A DNA stretch of 64,000 nucleotides from Spirodela intermedia (Eukaryota > Streptophyta > Magnoliopsida > Alismatales > Araceae): NCBI GenBank assembly GCA_902729315.2, contig LR746277.1, positions 501,001 to 565,000 on the forward strand, read 5' to 3'. Numbering within the stretch: the stretch's first letter is position 1; each line of letters starts with the position of its first letter. Made by a program: the position numbers and the translations under genes. The notes below the pieces were generated by a model. It had not been told where the DNA came from. It did not search any database and saw nothing but the letters and a program-made list of their open reading frames with translations. Of the stretch, positions 10,766 to 21,659 are shown in pieces.

Positions 10766-11098
10766 ACATTACAATGATCTTCAAAGCTTCATACTGAAAA
10801 CTCTGTCAGCTTCTCATGACTACAATAGAAGAGAATATAACTGCATATATTCTCTCAAAGATAAAACGAAGAAGACAAGTTAGATCCAAGTGTTGTGAAC
10901 TCCAATCAGGTTCAAATAATGTTATAACTTTGAAATTGGAAGAGGTTTTATTAGCATATCAGCTAGATTGTCTTCAGTACCAATCTTTTGCACACTAATT
11001 TCACTTGAGAAAATTATATCACGGATAAAATAATGTTTGATGTCAATATGCTTTGTCTTTTTGTGATACATCTGATCTTTGGTGAAATGAATAACATT

Positions 11099-14000
11099 TT
11101 AACTATCACAATGGATAATAATTGAAGCTTGACATGAACATAATTCAAATAATAAACCTCTTAACCATATAGCTTTCTTTAATGCCTCTGTAAGTGCCAT
11201 AAATTTTGTCTCTATTATGGACAGAGCAATAGTAGACTGTAGGGAAGCTTTCCAACTAACAGCACATCCACTAACTGAAAATATATAACTAGTTAGTGAC
11301 ATCTGTTTATCAAGATCTCTTACAAATCTGAATCCATAAATTCAGTTAAGGTATCACTTATTCTCTGAAATTGTAAATATGTATCAATAGTACCCCTCAA
11401 GTACCTAAAAATCCACTTAATAACATGTCAATGTGTTTTACTCGGATTAGCCATATAATGGCTAACTACACTGATTGCATGTGATATATCAAGATGAGTA
11501 CATATCATAGCATACATCATGCTACCTATAGCACTAAAGTATGGAACATGTGATATAAAATTTTCATCTATTAGGGACTATGGTGATAGAAAATTTGAAA
11601 GCTTGAAATGAACAGAAAATGGAGTATGAATAGACTTAGCATCTCACATATTAAAACACATAAGTACTTTCTGAATGTATTTAGTTTTGGATAAGTATAG
11701 CTTATCTTCACTCCGACTTCTACAAATCTCCATTCTGAGAATTTTCTTAGCTGCTCTTAAATCTTTCAAATCAAACTCACTATTGAGTACAGCTTTTAAT
11801 TTGTTGATTTTAAATATATCTTTTGGTGCGATCAACATATCCTCGACATAAAGTAGCAGATAAAGAAATGAATCATTTGACAACTTTTTAAAGTAAACAC
11901 AATTGTCAAATTTACTATGAGAGAATTCATGTTGTGTCATAAATGTATCAACTCTCTTATACCACTATCAGAGAGATTGTTTAAGGCCATATAAAGATTT
12001 CTTCAGCAAACAAACATGCTTATTTTTTTCTTCAACAAGAAAGCCTTCAAGTTACTACATATAAATATGCTCTTCAAGATTGCCATGAAGAAAGGTTGTT
12101 TTAACATCCATCTATTTTAACTCTAAATTATATAATGTAATAATAGATAATAGAACATGTATAATTGTGCTTAACGATAGGAGAAAAGGTATCATTATAA
12201 TCAATACCTTTGACCTAACTGTAACCTTTTGCAATTAACCGTACTTCGTATCTAACATCATCAGAGTTTAGAGTGTCTCTTTTCTTCTTGAAAACCTACT
12301 TGGAGCTAATGACTTTCTGTCCTTTAGGGGCCTCCACCAACTCCCAAGTCTGATTTTTATAGAGAGATTTAATTTCCTCCTCTATAGTAACTAACCACTT
12401 GTCCGCATTCTCACGAGATATAGCATCTGAAAACTTAGAAGGCTCATTCAGATCCAAAGTTTCTTTAGCAATGGTCAATACATAAGTGACTATATCAATA
12501 TATTCATATCTCAATGCTGGCTTAGTATCTCTCCTTGACCGATCACAAGTAAGAGAGTAATTCTGGTTTTGTAGAGATATCTCCATAGGATGCATGTCAA
12601 GCACTAAAATATGTTGTTACTGGGAATACATCTTATGTGAATCAGATATATCTAACTCCACTTGATTTGGAGTATTGTCATTTGAATCTATAATTTTAAG
12701 GGTGGACATCCTTTCTCTAGGATGTAGAATTACAACTTCATCAAAAATAACATTCTTCTCAATTAAAAACTTAGGAGATTTAAGATCAAGAAGCCATAAC
12801 TTATATCCTTTGACTCTGAAGGCATAACTAAGGAAGATACACTTCTTAGCTCTAGGCTTCAACTTGTCATCATTTATATGGACATATGTTAGACAACCAA
12901 AGATTTTTAAATTTGAATAATCAAGAGGGTTACCTAACTAGACTTCTTTAGAAGCTTTGAAGTTAATGGTAGAGGCTAGATATCTGTTCACAAGATGACA
13001 AGTTGTAGACATTGCTTCTGCTCAAAAGTCTTGACCAAGACCTGTAGATAATAGCATACAATGGGCTCATTCTAGTAGAGTTCTATTCATTCTTTCTACA
13101 ACTTCATTTTGCTGTGGAGTATAACAAATTGTCTTGTGCCTGACAATACCTTCATTTTTGTAGAAATCATTAAATTCGGTGGAGTAGAACTCTAGATCGT
13201 TGTCAGTCCTCAGTCTTTTGATTTTCTTCTCAATTTGTCTTTCGAGCAAAGCCTTCCATTGCTTAAAATGCATAAAAATTTCACATTTATGCTTAAGCAT
13301 GAATACCTAAACTTTTTGAGAAAAATCATCAATAAATGATATAAAATAATGAGTAACATCTTTTGAAGGGACGCGAGAAGGACCTCAAAGATATGAGTGT
13401 ATATAATCAAGAGTACCTTTGGTCTTGTGAGTTGTCATTTAGAAGCTAACTCTTTTATATTTACCTAAAATGTAATGCTCACAAAATTCAACCTTGTTAG
13501 TACTTTGCCCACAAAGTAAGCCTCTCTTACTTAATAAATTCATTCCTTTCTCACTCATATTCCACAATTTGGTGACATTTTCTTTTATCATTGAGGTAGA
13601 TGTTGCAGCGACTGAACTAGAAACAATGATCCCTAATAAGATGTAGAGGGTACCACATCTTTATCCTTTCATCACAACAAAGGCTCATTTGTTGACTTTT
13701 ATGACCTCATTTTCACCTAAATATTTGCAGCCATTAGCTTTAAGAGTGTCCAAAGAAATGAATTTTTTCTTCAAATCAGGAACATGTTTGACATTAGATA
13801 ATGTTCTTGTGATACCATCAAACATTTTGATATGAATTATGTCAATACCAATAGTCTTACATGAGACATCATTTTCTATTAAGATGTTTCCACCATTGTT
13901 CTGCTCATAAGTGGAAAAATACTCTCTATGAGGAGTCATATTGTATAAACAGCCTATATCTAAGATTCAATCATCTTTAAATCTGATGGTATGAATAGAA

Positions 14001-14830
14001 AGAACAAAATAATGGTTCCATCTTTGGTAACACTAGCCTATGCTGAACTTTAAGCATGATTAAATTCTTTAGAGTCTTTTTGTTGCCTTCTCTTGAGTTT
14101 ATAATAGTCAGCCTTCACATGTCCTTTCTTGCGACAATAATTACAAAACTTATTTTTGGAGTTTGATTTGAATCTTGACTCACCTCTATTTCCTCCTTGA
14201 CTTTTCTTCTTAGGTCTATCTCTTGCAATAAGACTTTCAGGTTACTGTCCTTCTGAAATAACAATCATATCTTTGTCAATCAACTCTTTCAAAAACAAAG
14301 AAGATTTAACATATTCAATAGATATAATATCTCTACCATATAATAAAGTTTCTCAAAAGTGTCTATATGACGGTGGTAAGGAACATAGCAAAAATATGGC
14401 TTGATCTTCCTCTTTTACTCTTTCATCAATATTTTCTAAATCTAGTAAAATAGAATTGAACTCATCAAGGTGAGTTTTGATTGATGTACCTTCTACCATC
14501 TTGAGTGAATAGACATTACTTTAGAAATAATTTACTGGTGAGCAATCTGGTCATATATAGTGACTCCAACTTTGACTATAGTGCAGCCATTGTAAATTCA
14601 TGAATGACCTCAGGCAGAACCTTATTAGACAAACTAAGTTGAATGACAACAAGAGCTTTTTTGTTTAATTCTTGTTTTAATTCCATAGACATAGTGTTTG
14701 ACATTTTCTCTTTTCCTAATAATGCTTTATGTAGCCCTTGGTCGGTCAAGAGGGCTCTCATCTTGACCTGCCATATTTCAAAATTCATACTTCAGTCAAA
14801 CTTTTCAATATCAAACTTAGTAGACATCTT
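11099..14830 (-). pseudogene. Decayed gag-pol of copia element 1
   Basis: Pieces in minus-strand order: gag (14788-14576, with EIWQVKMRALL and QGLHKAL); a zinc knuckle near 14150-14100 whose last cysteine is replaced; protease/pre-integrase (13939-13685, with KHVPDLKKKFISL); and the integrase core (13300-13067, with RTDNDLEF, CYTPQQNEVVERMNRTLLE). Then come the integrase C-terminal region (12862-12617), reverse transcriptase (11940-11644), in which the catalytic aspartate pair is altered (YVED), and RNase H (11302-11099, with ETKFMALTEA). The pieces lie in several frames separated by stops. Confidence 0.9.
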
Positions 14831-14859
14831 GTATCTTTATTTGTGTTGAAAAAAGACTC

Positions 14860-14881
14860 TAACCAAGCTTTGATCCTAGTT
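14860..14881 (-). other. Degenerate primer-binding site of copia element 1
   Basis: The minus strand just inside the 5' LTR reads aaactaggatcaaagcttgg, a mutated form of the tggtatcagagc-type initiator-tRNA site. Its position confirms which LTR is 5'. Confidence 0.6.
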
Positions 14882-15420
14882 TGTTAGGAAATAGTGTTTA
14901 GAACTAAATCTTAATGGGCCTGAACTAGCCTATTAGTGCAGCAAAAACTAAAAAGTACAAATATAATAAGTCTTCTAATATATAAATGATAATAAAAATA
15001 TAGAATGTACTGTAATAAAGTAGGACTTTGATTACTATGATCTAAAGAGGATAAACACACCTCATGACCAGTAAACCAATAGATAAGAGAGTAATGACAA
15101 GGTATGAGGAATAGAATACAGTAAAGACAAAGTTAATGAAGTAGTAATACTAGCCACCAGTGGAAGAGAGAGAGGATAGAAAGAGGGAGATGATGTCGTA
15201 ACTCTTGTTGCAGCTGCTGAAGAGGATTGGGTTTCTCATGCCCTAGATTTGTCTATTTCCTCTCTTTTTTCTCTCTTCTTGAGCTCCCTTTAAATACAGG
15301 TGACAGAAAAAGGGCTAAACTATTTTCTAGACAGAAAACAGTCATAGGTGAAAACCCACTAAGAAGGGACGTGGCCCACATGGGCCTTGCTGAATGAAGG
15401 ATGACCAAGTCACGCTTACA
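14882..15420 (-). repeat. 5' LTR of copia element 1
   Basis: 539 bp. On the minus strand it starts TGTAAG and ends CTAACA. It is paired with 10233-10746 and flanked outside by the CATTC target duplication. Confidence 0.92.
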
Positions 15421-15613
15421 CATTCCTAAAGACCCTGAAGAAATAAGGCCTGACCATAGAGAAGAGAGTTCAAAGCAAAGTAGGCGGGCTGTGGCCACAT
15501 TCTTTAAGAACAAAGTCATGGATGAAGACATTCCTTTGACCTTTTTCAACGAGGCCATGGTCAAGGAATTTTCAAGGAAGGTGAGGAAGTCAGCGCAAAA
15601 ACCTGATGATTAG

Positions 15614-16343
15614 TTGGAATACCTTAACCAACATACCAGTATGGTAAGAGTTTCTTTCCCTATACTATTTTTTAATCAATTCAGGCTGAAAAAAATGAAG
15701 AGTACTCTCCATTTTTTTAATCATTCAAATATATTCTGCCTACAATGATAGTATAGGGAAATCCGGTGTACATTTGGCCTAGTTTGGGCTGCAGATTGCA
15801 CAGCTCTAGACTCCTAACAGCTCCTGATGATTGCATGCATCTGGGTACTGAATCTTCTCACAAACATATACACATATATTCCTGATTGGGTTATTATGTG
15901 ATGAATTCAAGGATTATTTGATTTGGACAGGGAGGGAGCACTGAGGAATCTCCTTTCTTTTATTTATTTTTGTGTTTTTTTCTCCCTCCTGTGCAGCTTT
16001 CTTCATCGATTGCCACTCATTGGCCCTTGTACAGAGAAAGGGGTTTACAAAGAAGAGGCAATCTATCTAGTCTAGTCTAGTCTAGGGTATATCCCCTGTT
16101 ATGCAAATAAGTATGTGCAGTATAGGTTGTATAATTGTTGCTGTTAGATGGTAATGAGGACCGTGGGCCGACCTTCCCCTAGATGGCACATCTGCCCTTT
16201 GCTCACCACTGATGAATCGATGAAACATTATTGTTATTATTTTCAGAAAGCAAAATAAACATTATTTATTTAGCACACATGCAAAAGAAATAAAGACACA
16301 TATACTCTACATGTGCAAGCCACAAGCCACACATATGACTTAT
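15614..16343. repeat. Copied SGR2 3' flank shared with copy D 3' flank
   Basis: An inverted match to 28164-28864, the sequence between the functional SGR2 stop and membrane-copy H. Landmarks are the tagtctagtctagtctaggg run (about 16070-16089) against actggactagactagactaga (28377-28397), and the Trp-codon-like tggaataccttaacc block. It contains no separate gene. It acts as the shared tail-to-tail 3' region of the SGR2 pseudogene and copy D. Confidence 0.88.
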
Positions 16344-16760
16344 TTATTTACCACAACTCGCTGAGAGGTGTGAGGGTAGCAAAGCTGGGATGGCTGCTCC
16401 GAGATGGTTCAGCAGGATGAGGCCACACCATGCTTGGAAAGCCAAAGTGAGGACTCTGAGGAGGTAGGCGGCGGCCAGCAGCTTACCCGAGTGTTGTTGG
16501 GCAAAACTCGGGGCGGATTCTGGATTCAACAGGATCCACACGAGCAAAGAGAAGAGAAAGAGAGTGATGTAGGTGACAAACAGCCACACGAGGTGTTGGT
16601 CTGACCCCACAGTACCTGCTGCTGCGATCAGAAACATGCCCATGGTGCCGGTGATCAACTGTACTGCTTCCAAGGACAGTTTGAATGCGACTGTCAACTT
16701 GCTGCCCTCGCTGCCGCCTCCGTTGTCTTTGATTGGAAGAATGACGCTCGGCTCTATCAT
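16344..16760 (-). CDS. Uncharacterised small membrane protein, copy D
   Basis: About 138 residues by the start I choose. MIEPSVILPIKDNGGG aligns with MMEAAAGDVIIAALPINDDGGG of copies A and F, although an in-frame upstream ATG exists at 16820. It has three hydrophobic stretches: around residues 34-52 (GTMGMFLIAAAGTVG); about 56-77, the strongest (LFVTYITLFLFSLLVWILL); and about 91-118, containing GKLLAAAYLLRVL and FQAWCGLILLNHL. It is well diverged from A and F yet keeps the same frame, length and motif order, which argues for selection on the protein. It is intronless. It sits tail-to-tail with the SGR2 pseudogene, as its lost partner (copy H) does with functional SGR2. The function is unknown. 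Confidence 0.65.
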   Translation of the reverse strand: MIEPSVILPIKDNGGGSEGSKLTVAFKLSLEAVQLITGTMGMFLIAAAGTVGSDQHLVWLFVTYITLFLFSLLVWILLNPESAPSFAQQHSGKLLAAAYLLRVLTLAFQAWCGLILLNHLGAAIPALLPSHLSASCGK

Positions 16761-16829
16761 CCGAGGGAGGAGGAGGAAGAAGGGAGCAGTAAGCTTGACG
16801 GAGCGCAGAGATAGACACATGATAAGTTT

Positions 16830-18171
16830 TCATTATCATGAGTTAATAATTAGTAAATAATATAGTTTTAGCCTTAACTCGTGATAAATAGACTTATATA
16901 TGTGTTAAAGTGTGAAAAGTGATTTTAAGTTGATTAATGTGAATTTTTGGGTAATTATGTGATTTTATACAAATTTATATGATTTTTATAGTCTTACTTT
17001 TGAGATAAATAAAGAAAAAGAAGTAAAAATAAAAATATTACAAAATGGGGGGACCCGTCGGCCAGCCGGGCCCGCGAGCGGGTCGGAAGTGTAGTTGAGG
17101 AGTAGCCACGAGTAGGGGCTCGAGCGATTTGGACCGATAGAGGCACGTGTGCGCCACTCCCCTTCCACGTCACCAGTGGTCAGTCGGCTATGGGGCAAGG
17201 AATAGTCGTATACACAAGAGAAGGGACTTGCTTCTAAAATGTAATATTAATATATATTCGCCCGAAACTTTAGCACACAAGTGATGTGGGACTAAACCCG
17301 CATCACAACTTCGCCACAAAGGATTCAAAGATTTTAATACCTAAAAGACCTCTTATTTATAATAGAGATATATCATGATGATGCCATTTTATAAGGGCAT
17401 TAGAGTACTTATGTCAATCTCTCTCATGCAGGTGGGCAACCGGCACGAGTTCAAATCCTCTTAGAGCCTTTTTTTTTTTTAAAACTTATTATCGTGATTT
17501 TTTTATAGATCGTCGGTGAAGGAATAAGCAACCAAAATTACTAGATCATCGACGAAAATCTTGTCAACACGATTTGCGGAGCATTGTTACTAAAATTACT
17601 AAACGATCCACGATAAAAGGATCGCGAATCCATCGAGTAAAGGATCTCTGATTGATTGACGAACAAGCCGTCGTCAGGAAGAGGATGATCCGGCGGGAGA
17701 TGAGTCGCTACCTCTTGAGAGAGTACCAGATGCGATGAAGAGCCTTCTCTTGCTATGTGGACCTAAGGATGAAGCTCCATAACACGTACCTCACCTCCAT
17801 TCAGTTCCTCTTCGTCGGGTGACAGCCGCCGAAGAGCTGCAAAGTCACCGTTTTTCTGCTCCACCGGGTAACAGTTGTCGGAGATGATTTAATGACCTAC
17901 TTCATTGATCTCTAGACTTCGCAAGGAGATCTAGAGATTGCCCACGTCGTCCTTGTCCAAGGAGAGCCTTCAAGGCTATGGACACTACATGACGATCCTC
18001 CCGAATGCTTAGAATTCTGGTGCATCGTCGACGCATCACTGCCGCGATGCCAAAACTCTAGTTTTCTACTTTCAACTTAATTTTCATTTTATTTAGTGAT
18101 AATTTGTTTATTTTAAATTTACCAAGATATACTTCATTTTATTATAATTCTTTCGGCTTTTACAGATCTTA
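16830..18171. repeat. Repeat-derived stretch with a possible SINE remnant
   Basis: AT-rich sequence with a GC-rich island (17045-17200). The motif gatgtgggactaaacccgcatca (about 17284-17306) is a partial dyad. No reading frame is supported. A possible SINE tail lies at 17400-17480. The general character is transposon debris, family unknown. Confidence 0.5.
17400..17480 (+). mobile_element. Possible tRNA-derived SINE remnant
   Basis: agttcaaatcc (17448-17458) resembles an RNA polymerase III B box, and a T-run (about 17469-17480) follows within 15 bp. I could not identify a convincing A box 30-50 bp upstream, and the ends are undefined. It could equally be chance in a repeat. Confidence 0.25.
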
Positions 18172-18560
18172 ATTTGATCAATTAAATCGTCTATAATCGT
18201 TTATGTAAGAATCGCTAGGTGAAACTCTATTTCTACTAGATTTGCATTCACTAGGCGTTGATGTTATCTTGACATCCACACCCTTATTTTCCTTTTTTGT
18301 AAATTTTAAATATATTTCCTTTTTATTTTCTGGTATAAATTTATATAAAAGAGTATTCTTTAAAAAAAATTCTGAATAATTACCAGAATTATATTACATC
18401 CTTGTGATAGACTTAGAAAATTACTGCTATTTTTAGAAGTTTTATTGAATTATAATTGATATATTTGTTTAGAAATATTTCTAAATATCTAAAAATTCAT
18501 ATTTTCTAGTTTTATAAATTTTAAATTTACGTGATTTACTATACAACGACTAAGTCACGT
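18172..18560. repeat. AT-rich inverted repeat arm (partner 9190-9600)
   Basis: The reverse complement aligns along its length with 9190-9600. The two arms flank the SGR2 pseudogene, copia element 1 and copy D. Confidence 0.8.
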
Positions 18561-18740
18561 CAACGCACAACCAATATATTTCAACCATCATTTTTGATTG
18601 CCGGATTCGGATTAAGTCGTTTTCTAAGTCGTCCACCATTGGATAGAAATCTAATGAGCTGAGAGAAGTCTCCACCGAAATTCGTAAGAGAAGAGTCCAT
18701 CGAACTCTCGTCCGGACTCTCATCCGGACTCCACCGAAGT

Positions 18741-18834
18741 TTTGTGGGGTCACATCGCGCGGCAGGATTTCAACGTAGCCGTCATCGCAGGGCTGCAATT
18801 GTTCAAGACGACGACACGGCTACAACCCTAGTGA
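18741..18834 (+). pseudogene. 3' stub of a membrane-protein family gene, copy E
   Basis: The stretch encodes RQDFNVAVIAGLQLFKTT followed by a few residues and a stop. It matches the last 25 or so residues of copies A and F (RQDF.VAVLAGLQLFRTTIR). The rest of the gene is missing. It stands 320 bp upstream of copy F in the same orientation, so it looks like the relic of a tandem copy. Confidence 0.75.
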
Positions 18835-18959
18835 ACCACTTTCGGGGGACGAGAGTCCGGACGAAAGGGAGAGGGGACGAAAGGGAGAGTGAACTGGGTG
18901 GCGGCCCCACCCGGCGGATGAATATAGCGACAATCCCGGCGGCCCCACCCCTCCCCCCG

Positions 18960-19965
18960 ATTTCATCTATATACATGGACGCAACTCCGCATTGCATACT
19001 GCCTCCCTCCCTCCCTCTCCTTCGGGGGACGTTCCGCCGGGGAAGAAGACGCCCAACCAGAGTGCTCCCCCCCGCTTTGCATACTGCCTTCCATCTTCTT
19101 CTCCTCCTTCCCAATTCCCTCGTCCATCTTGTAAGGGTGCGTGGAAGACTCATGATGGAGGCGGCCGCGGCCGCGGGGGATGTCATCATTGCCGCCCTTC
19201 CGATCAACGACGATGGAGGCGGGCAGGAGGCCAGCGGCGGCGAGCTGGAAGTCGCCTTGCAAGTAGGATCAGAGTCACTCGACATACTGAAATCTCTTCT
19301 CATCTTAATTACTTCGGATGCAGTCCCCTGGTGCCTGTTCATCGCGTACATGACTCTCTACGCCTTGGCTCTTCTGGTGTGGATCCTCTGCCATCCGTCG
19401 TTGGCACCGTCGAGTTTATTAGCCCAACGCCGCCACCAGGGGAAGCTGCTGGCCGCCGCCTACGTCCTCAGAGTCCTCGTGCAAGTTTTTTGGGGCCTCA
19501 CCGCGCGGCAGGATTTCAGCGTAGCCGTCCTCGCGGGGTTGCAGTTGTTCAGGACGACGATACGGCCACAAGCTTGAGTGAACCAGTTTCAGCTTCTTAG
19601 AACCGAAGCTATAGTAGATGATCTCTCCAGTGAATCGGGGAGGTGTTTATTTACCGTTATACCCCTAAAGGGTGATCTCTCTTCGTCATTAGATTTCCAT
19701 CCAACGGCGGACGATGGCCCCAGGATCGTCTGGGTGAGGATCCGATAAGGAAGGAGGAGGTGGGAGGAACTGATCTCGATATATTTAAACAAACAGATGG
19801 AACATTAGTTTTTGTACGTTCTCTCTGATTCCCAATTCCCAATTACCAATTCCTTCTTCAGACGAGGTAGAGAGAGAGAGAGAGAGATAAAATCCTCCTC
19901 CACCGTGATGCACATGAACCACAAGCAGCGCAGAAGCATCAGTCCAGAAACTTCTCCGTAATAAA
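18960..19965. repeat. Right arm of the young inverted duplication with 1-1020
   Basis: It covers the promoter, copy F and the 3' flank to the ttctccgtaataaatt block. Matches to the minus strand of 1-1020 are nearly continuous. Confidence 0.85.
19152..19577 (+). CDS. Uncharacterised small membrane protein, copy F
   Basis: About 141 residues, almost identical to copy A. Small changes include two extra alanines after MMEAAA and PSS for PPR after the membrane segment. The hydrophobic architecture matches copy A, with the main segment ending LALLVWIL and the GKLLAAAYVLRVL motif. An open frame extends upstream to 18744, but it runs through the copy E relic and the promoter, so I place the start at MMEAAA. 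A TATA-like ctatatacatgg lies about 185 bp upstream. It is intronless. The function is unknown. Confidence 0.6.
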   Translation: MMEAAAAAGDVIIAALPINDDGGGQEASGGELEVALQVGSESLDILKSLLILITSDAVPWCLFIAYMTLYALALLVWILCHPSLAPSSLLAQRRHQGKLLAAAYVLRVLVQVFWGLTARQDFSVAVLAGLQLFRTTIRPQA

Positions 19966-20171
19966 TTGACATAATCTGAAATAATGTTTATTCTTAAATA
20001 CATAAAAATAAATATTGTAAGAATTCTCAGTCGTAATCTACGTTGGGATGGAGAATAGTGGGCAGACCAGATAAGCCTAGAGCCCGAGTTTTTTACTTCG
20101 ATTTGGATCAGCCCAGTCCATACTTGGGCTAAGATGGATGAATTGAAACCGTGCGTCCTGTAAGGCCCAAA

Positions 20172-20213
<42 letters not shown>

Positions 20214-21135
20214 TTCTCTCTCCCCACTCTCCACTTTCTTAAAATAGTATTTATTTAGGTCTTGTCGTGAGGTTATTATGTGTTCACCTATTGAGCCCAT
20301 ATGTGTCCGAGTTTGGGCTTGAAAATCGAGCACATTGAGAATACAGTCTTACCTTTGGCACAAATTTTATTTGGGACATAATAAGCCTCATTGGGCCTAC
20401 ATTCAAAGAGCCCAATATAAAGCCTATCACCATGACGCATAGCATACGAAGTACCAAAGTATCTTCATTCATTGACTTAAAATTCTTGTCTTTATTATTG
20501 ACATTTCAGTTTCTGTCTTGACTTTATTTACTCATCCTCTTTGAAAAAAATATTCCAAGTAAATAAATAAGTCAGCTACGTGGCTTGTGGCCTGCCTATG
20601 TAAAGTTTGTGTGTTTTTATTTCATGTGAAAATAATGTTTTCTTTGCTTTCTGAAAATAATAATAATAAATACTATTTGAAGAAAGTGGGGAGTAGGGAG
20701 AGATAGAGAGAAATAGAGAGAGAGAGAGAGAGAGAGAGAGGAATTTTGGGCCTTATAGGATGGACTCGAGTTTTGTCCATTTTTGCCTATTTATTTAATA
20801 ATAAATAGGAGTTTTGCCTATTTTTTCTTTCTAATAATAATAATAATGCTTTACTTGGTGACTTGAGCTGACACTGTGATCGTTCTCTCCATTTCATTGG
20901 TTCATCTAGGGTGGGCAAAGGGCATATTTTCAATTCCCAATGCTCGATTCCTTCTTTTGATGAGGTAGAGAGATATGAAATCCCCCTTCACAGTGACTCA
21001 CATAAAGCACGAGCAACGAGGAAGTATAAGTCCATAAGCTTCTCCGTAATAAATTGCCTCAATTTAAATTAATATTTATAGTTACATAAAATATATACAT
21101 ATATTATAAGAATTCTTAAACATAATCTAGTTTTT
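19830..21135. repeat. Tandemly duplicated 3' flank of family genes
   Basis: Segments 19830-20045 and 20925-21135 repeat the same blocks: ttcaattcccaat, gatgaggtagagag, cttctccgtaataaatt and gaattct.a..cataatcta. Between them, 20550-20660 and 20850-20930 match 28146-28300 in the same orientation, the flank of membrane-copy H. This is a mosaic of flanking pieces. No gene is supported in 19578-21272. Confidence 0.7.
20175..20210. repeat. (TC)n microsatellite
   Basis: About 18 dinucleotide units. A second GA tract on the same strand lies at about 20716-20741. Confidence 0.9.
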
Positions 21136-21272
21136 TTTTTAAATTGTGAAAAAAAATGTGTATAATTTATGTCAAACCCCAAAGAGAAATGTAATTATAG
21201 ATCTATACTTGATGACAAAATATAAAAGAGGAGCGACTGATACGTAAGTATGAATATATATATATATAGATA

Positions 21273-21547
21273 TGTGTAGAGACTAGGTCTTTTTCTAATT
21301 TTATGATAGGTTAAATTAAAAAAAGACACCAAGAAGTTAACTACCTATTGTTTATAAATATGGGGTCATGATCCTTAAGTCACACATCGTGAGTCACGCT
21401 TAGAGCATCCCATCTCTCTAGAGCAAGTCATTAGATGACTCTCTTGTGTCAGTCCAAAAGGTCATCCTCATATTTGTACCTTCATAGATTCAAGTATGAT
21501 TTTAATCCATTCTCATTATGCTTTATCATTCTCTATCTATCTCAACA
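21273..21547 (+). repeat. 5' LTR of copia element 2
   Basis: About 275 bp, matching 27685-27958. The exact outer end is uncertain because it borders a TATATA run. Confidence 0.85.
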
Positions 21548-21659
21548 TTAGATCCTAATGTGTTGAATTTTTAGAAAATGACATCTTGTTCATAATTTTA
21601 CGTTCATCTTAGTATCATTTTTGATACCTTATTTTGAGAATGGATTCAGACAACCACTA

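Larger units (their letters stand above)
10233..15420 (-). mobile_element. Full-length decayed Ty1/copia retrotransposon 1, inserted in the SGR2 pseudogene
   Basis: Both LTRs, the target-site duplication, the primer-binding site and the polypurine tract are recognisable. The duplication is CATTC at 10228-10232 and 15421-15425. The functional SGR2 exon reads gacattcctgaag without the element, which gives the empty-site state directly. The element lies on the minus strand. The domain order is gag, zinc knuckle, protease, integrase, reverse transcriptase, RNase H, as in Ty1/copia. The two LTRs differ by many substitutions and small indels, so the insertion is old. Frequent stops and frameshifts make it non-functional. 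Confidence 0.95.
9605..15613 (+). pseudogene. SGR2 pseudogene: inverted copy of exons 19-21, split by a copia element
   Basis: This is an inverted copy of the SGR2 3' end. Exon 19 is at 9626-9725, exon 20 at 10023-10069, and exon 21 at 10171-10232 plus 15426-15613, ending at the same stop as the functional gene. Exon 19 has lost one base (aataaaagtcat against aatgaaaggtcgt), which shifts the frame. The exon 19 acceptor (CAG to CAA), exon 20 donor (GT to AT) and exon 21 acceptor (CAG to CAA) are all destroyed. A 5.2-kb copia element sits inside exon 21 with a CATTC target duplication. The copied 3' flank continues to about 16340. Confidence 0.92.

Noticed and set aside
17400-17480. A complete tRNA gene
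   Set aside because: Only a B-box-like T-arm sequence is present. No acceptor or anticodon stems fold, so it is listed only as a possible SINE remnant.
18744-19151. Upstream extension of copy F giving a 277-aa protein
   Set aside because: It crosses the copy E relic, the TATA region and the leader. Copies A and D do not conserve it, so the start is placed at 19152.
18803-19351. 182-codon minus-strand frame
   Set aside because: Antisense of copy F and its promoter. The equivalent frame opposite copy A is shorter and shifted.
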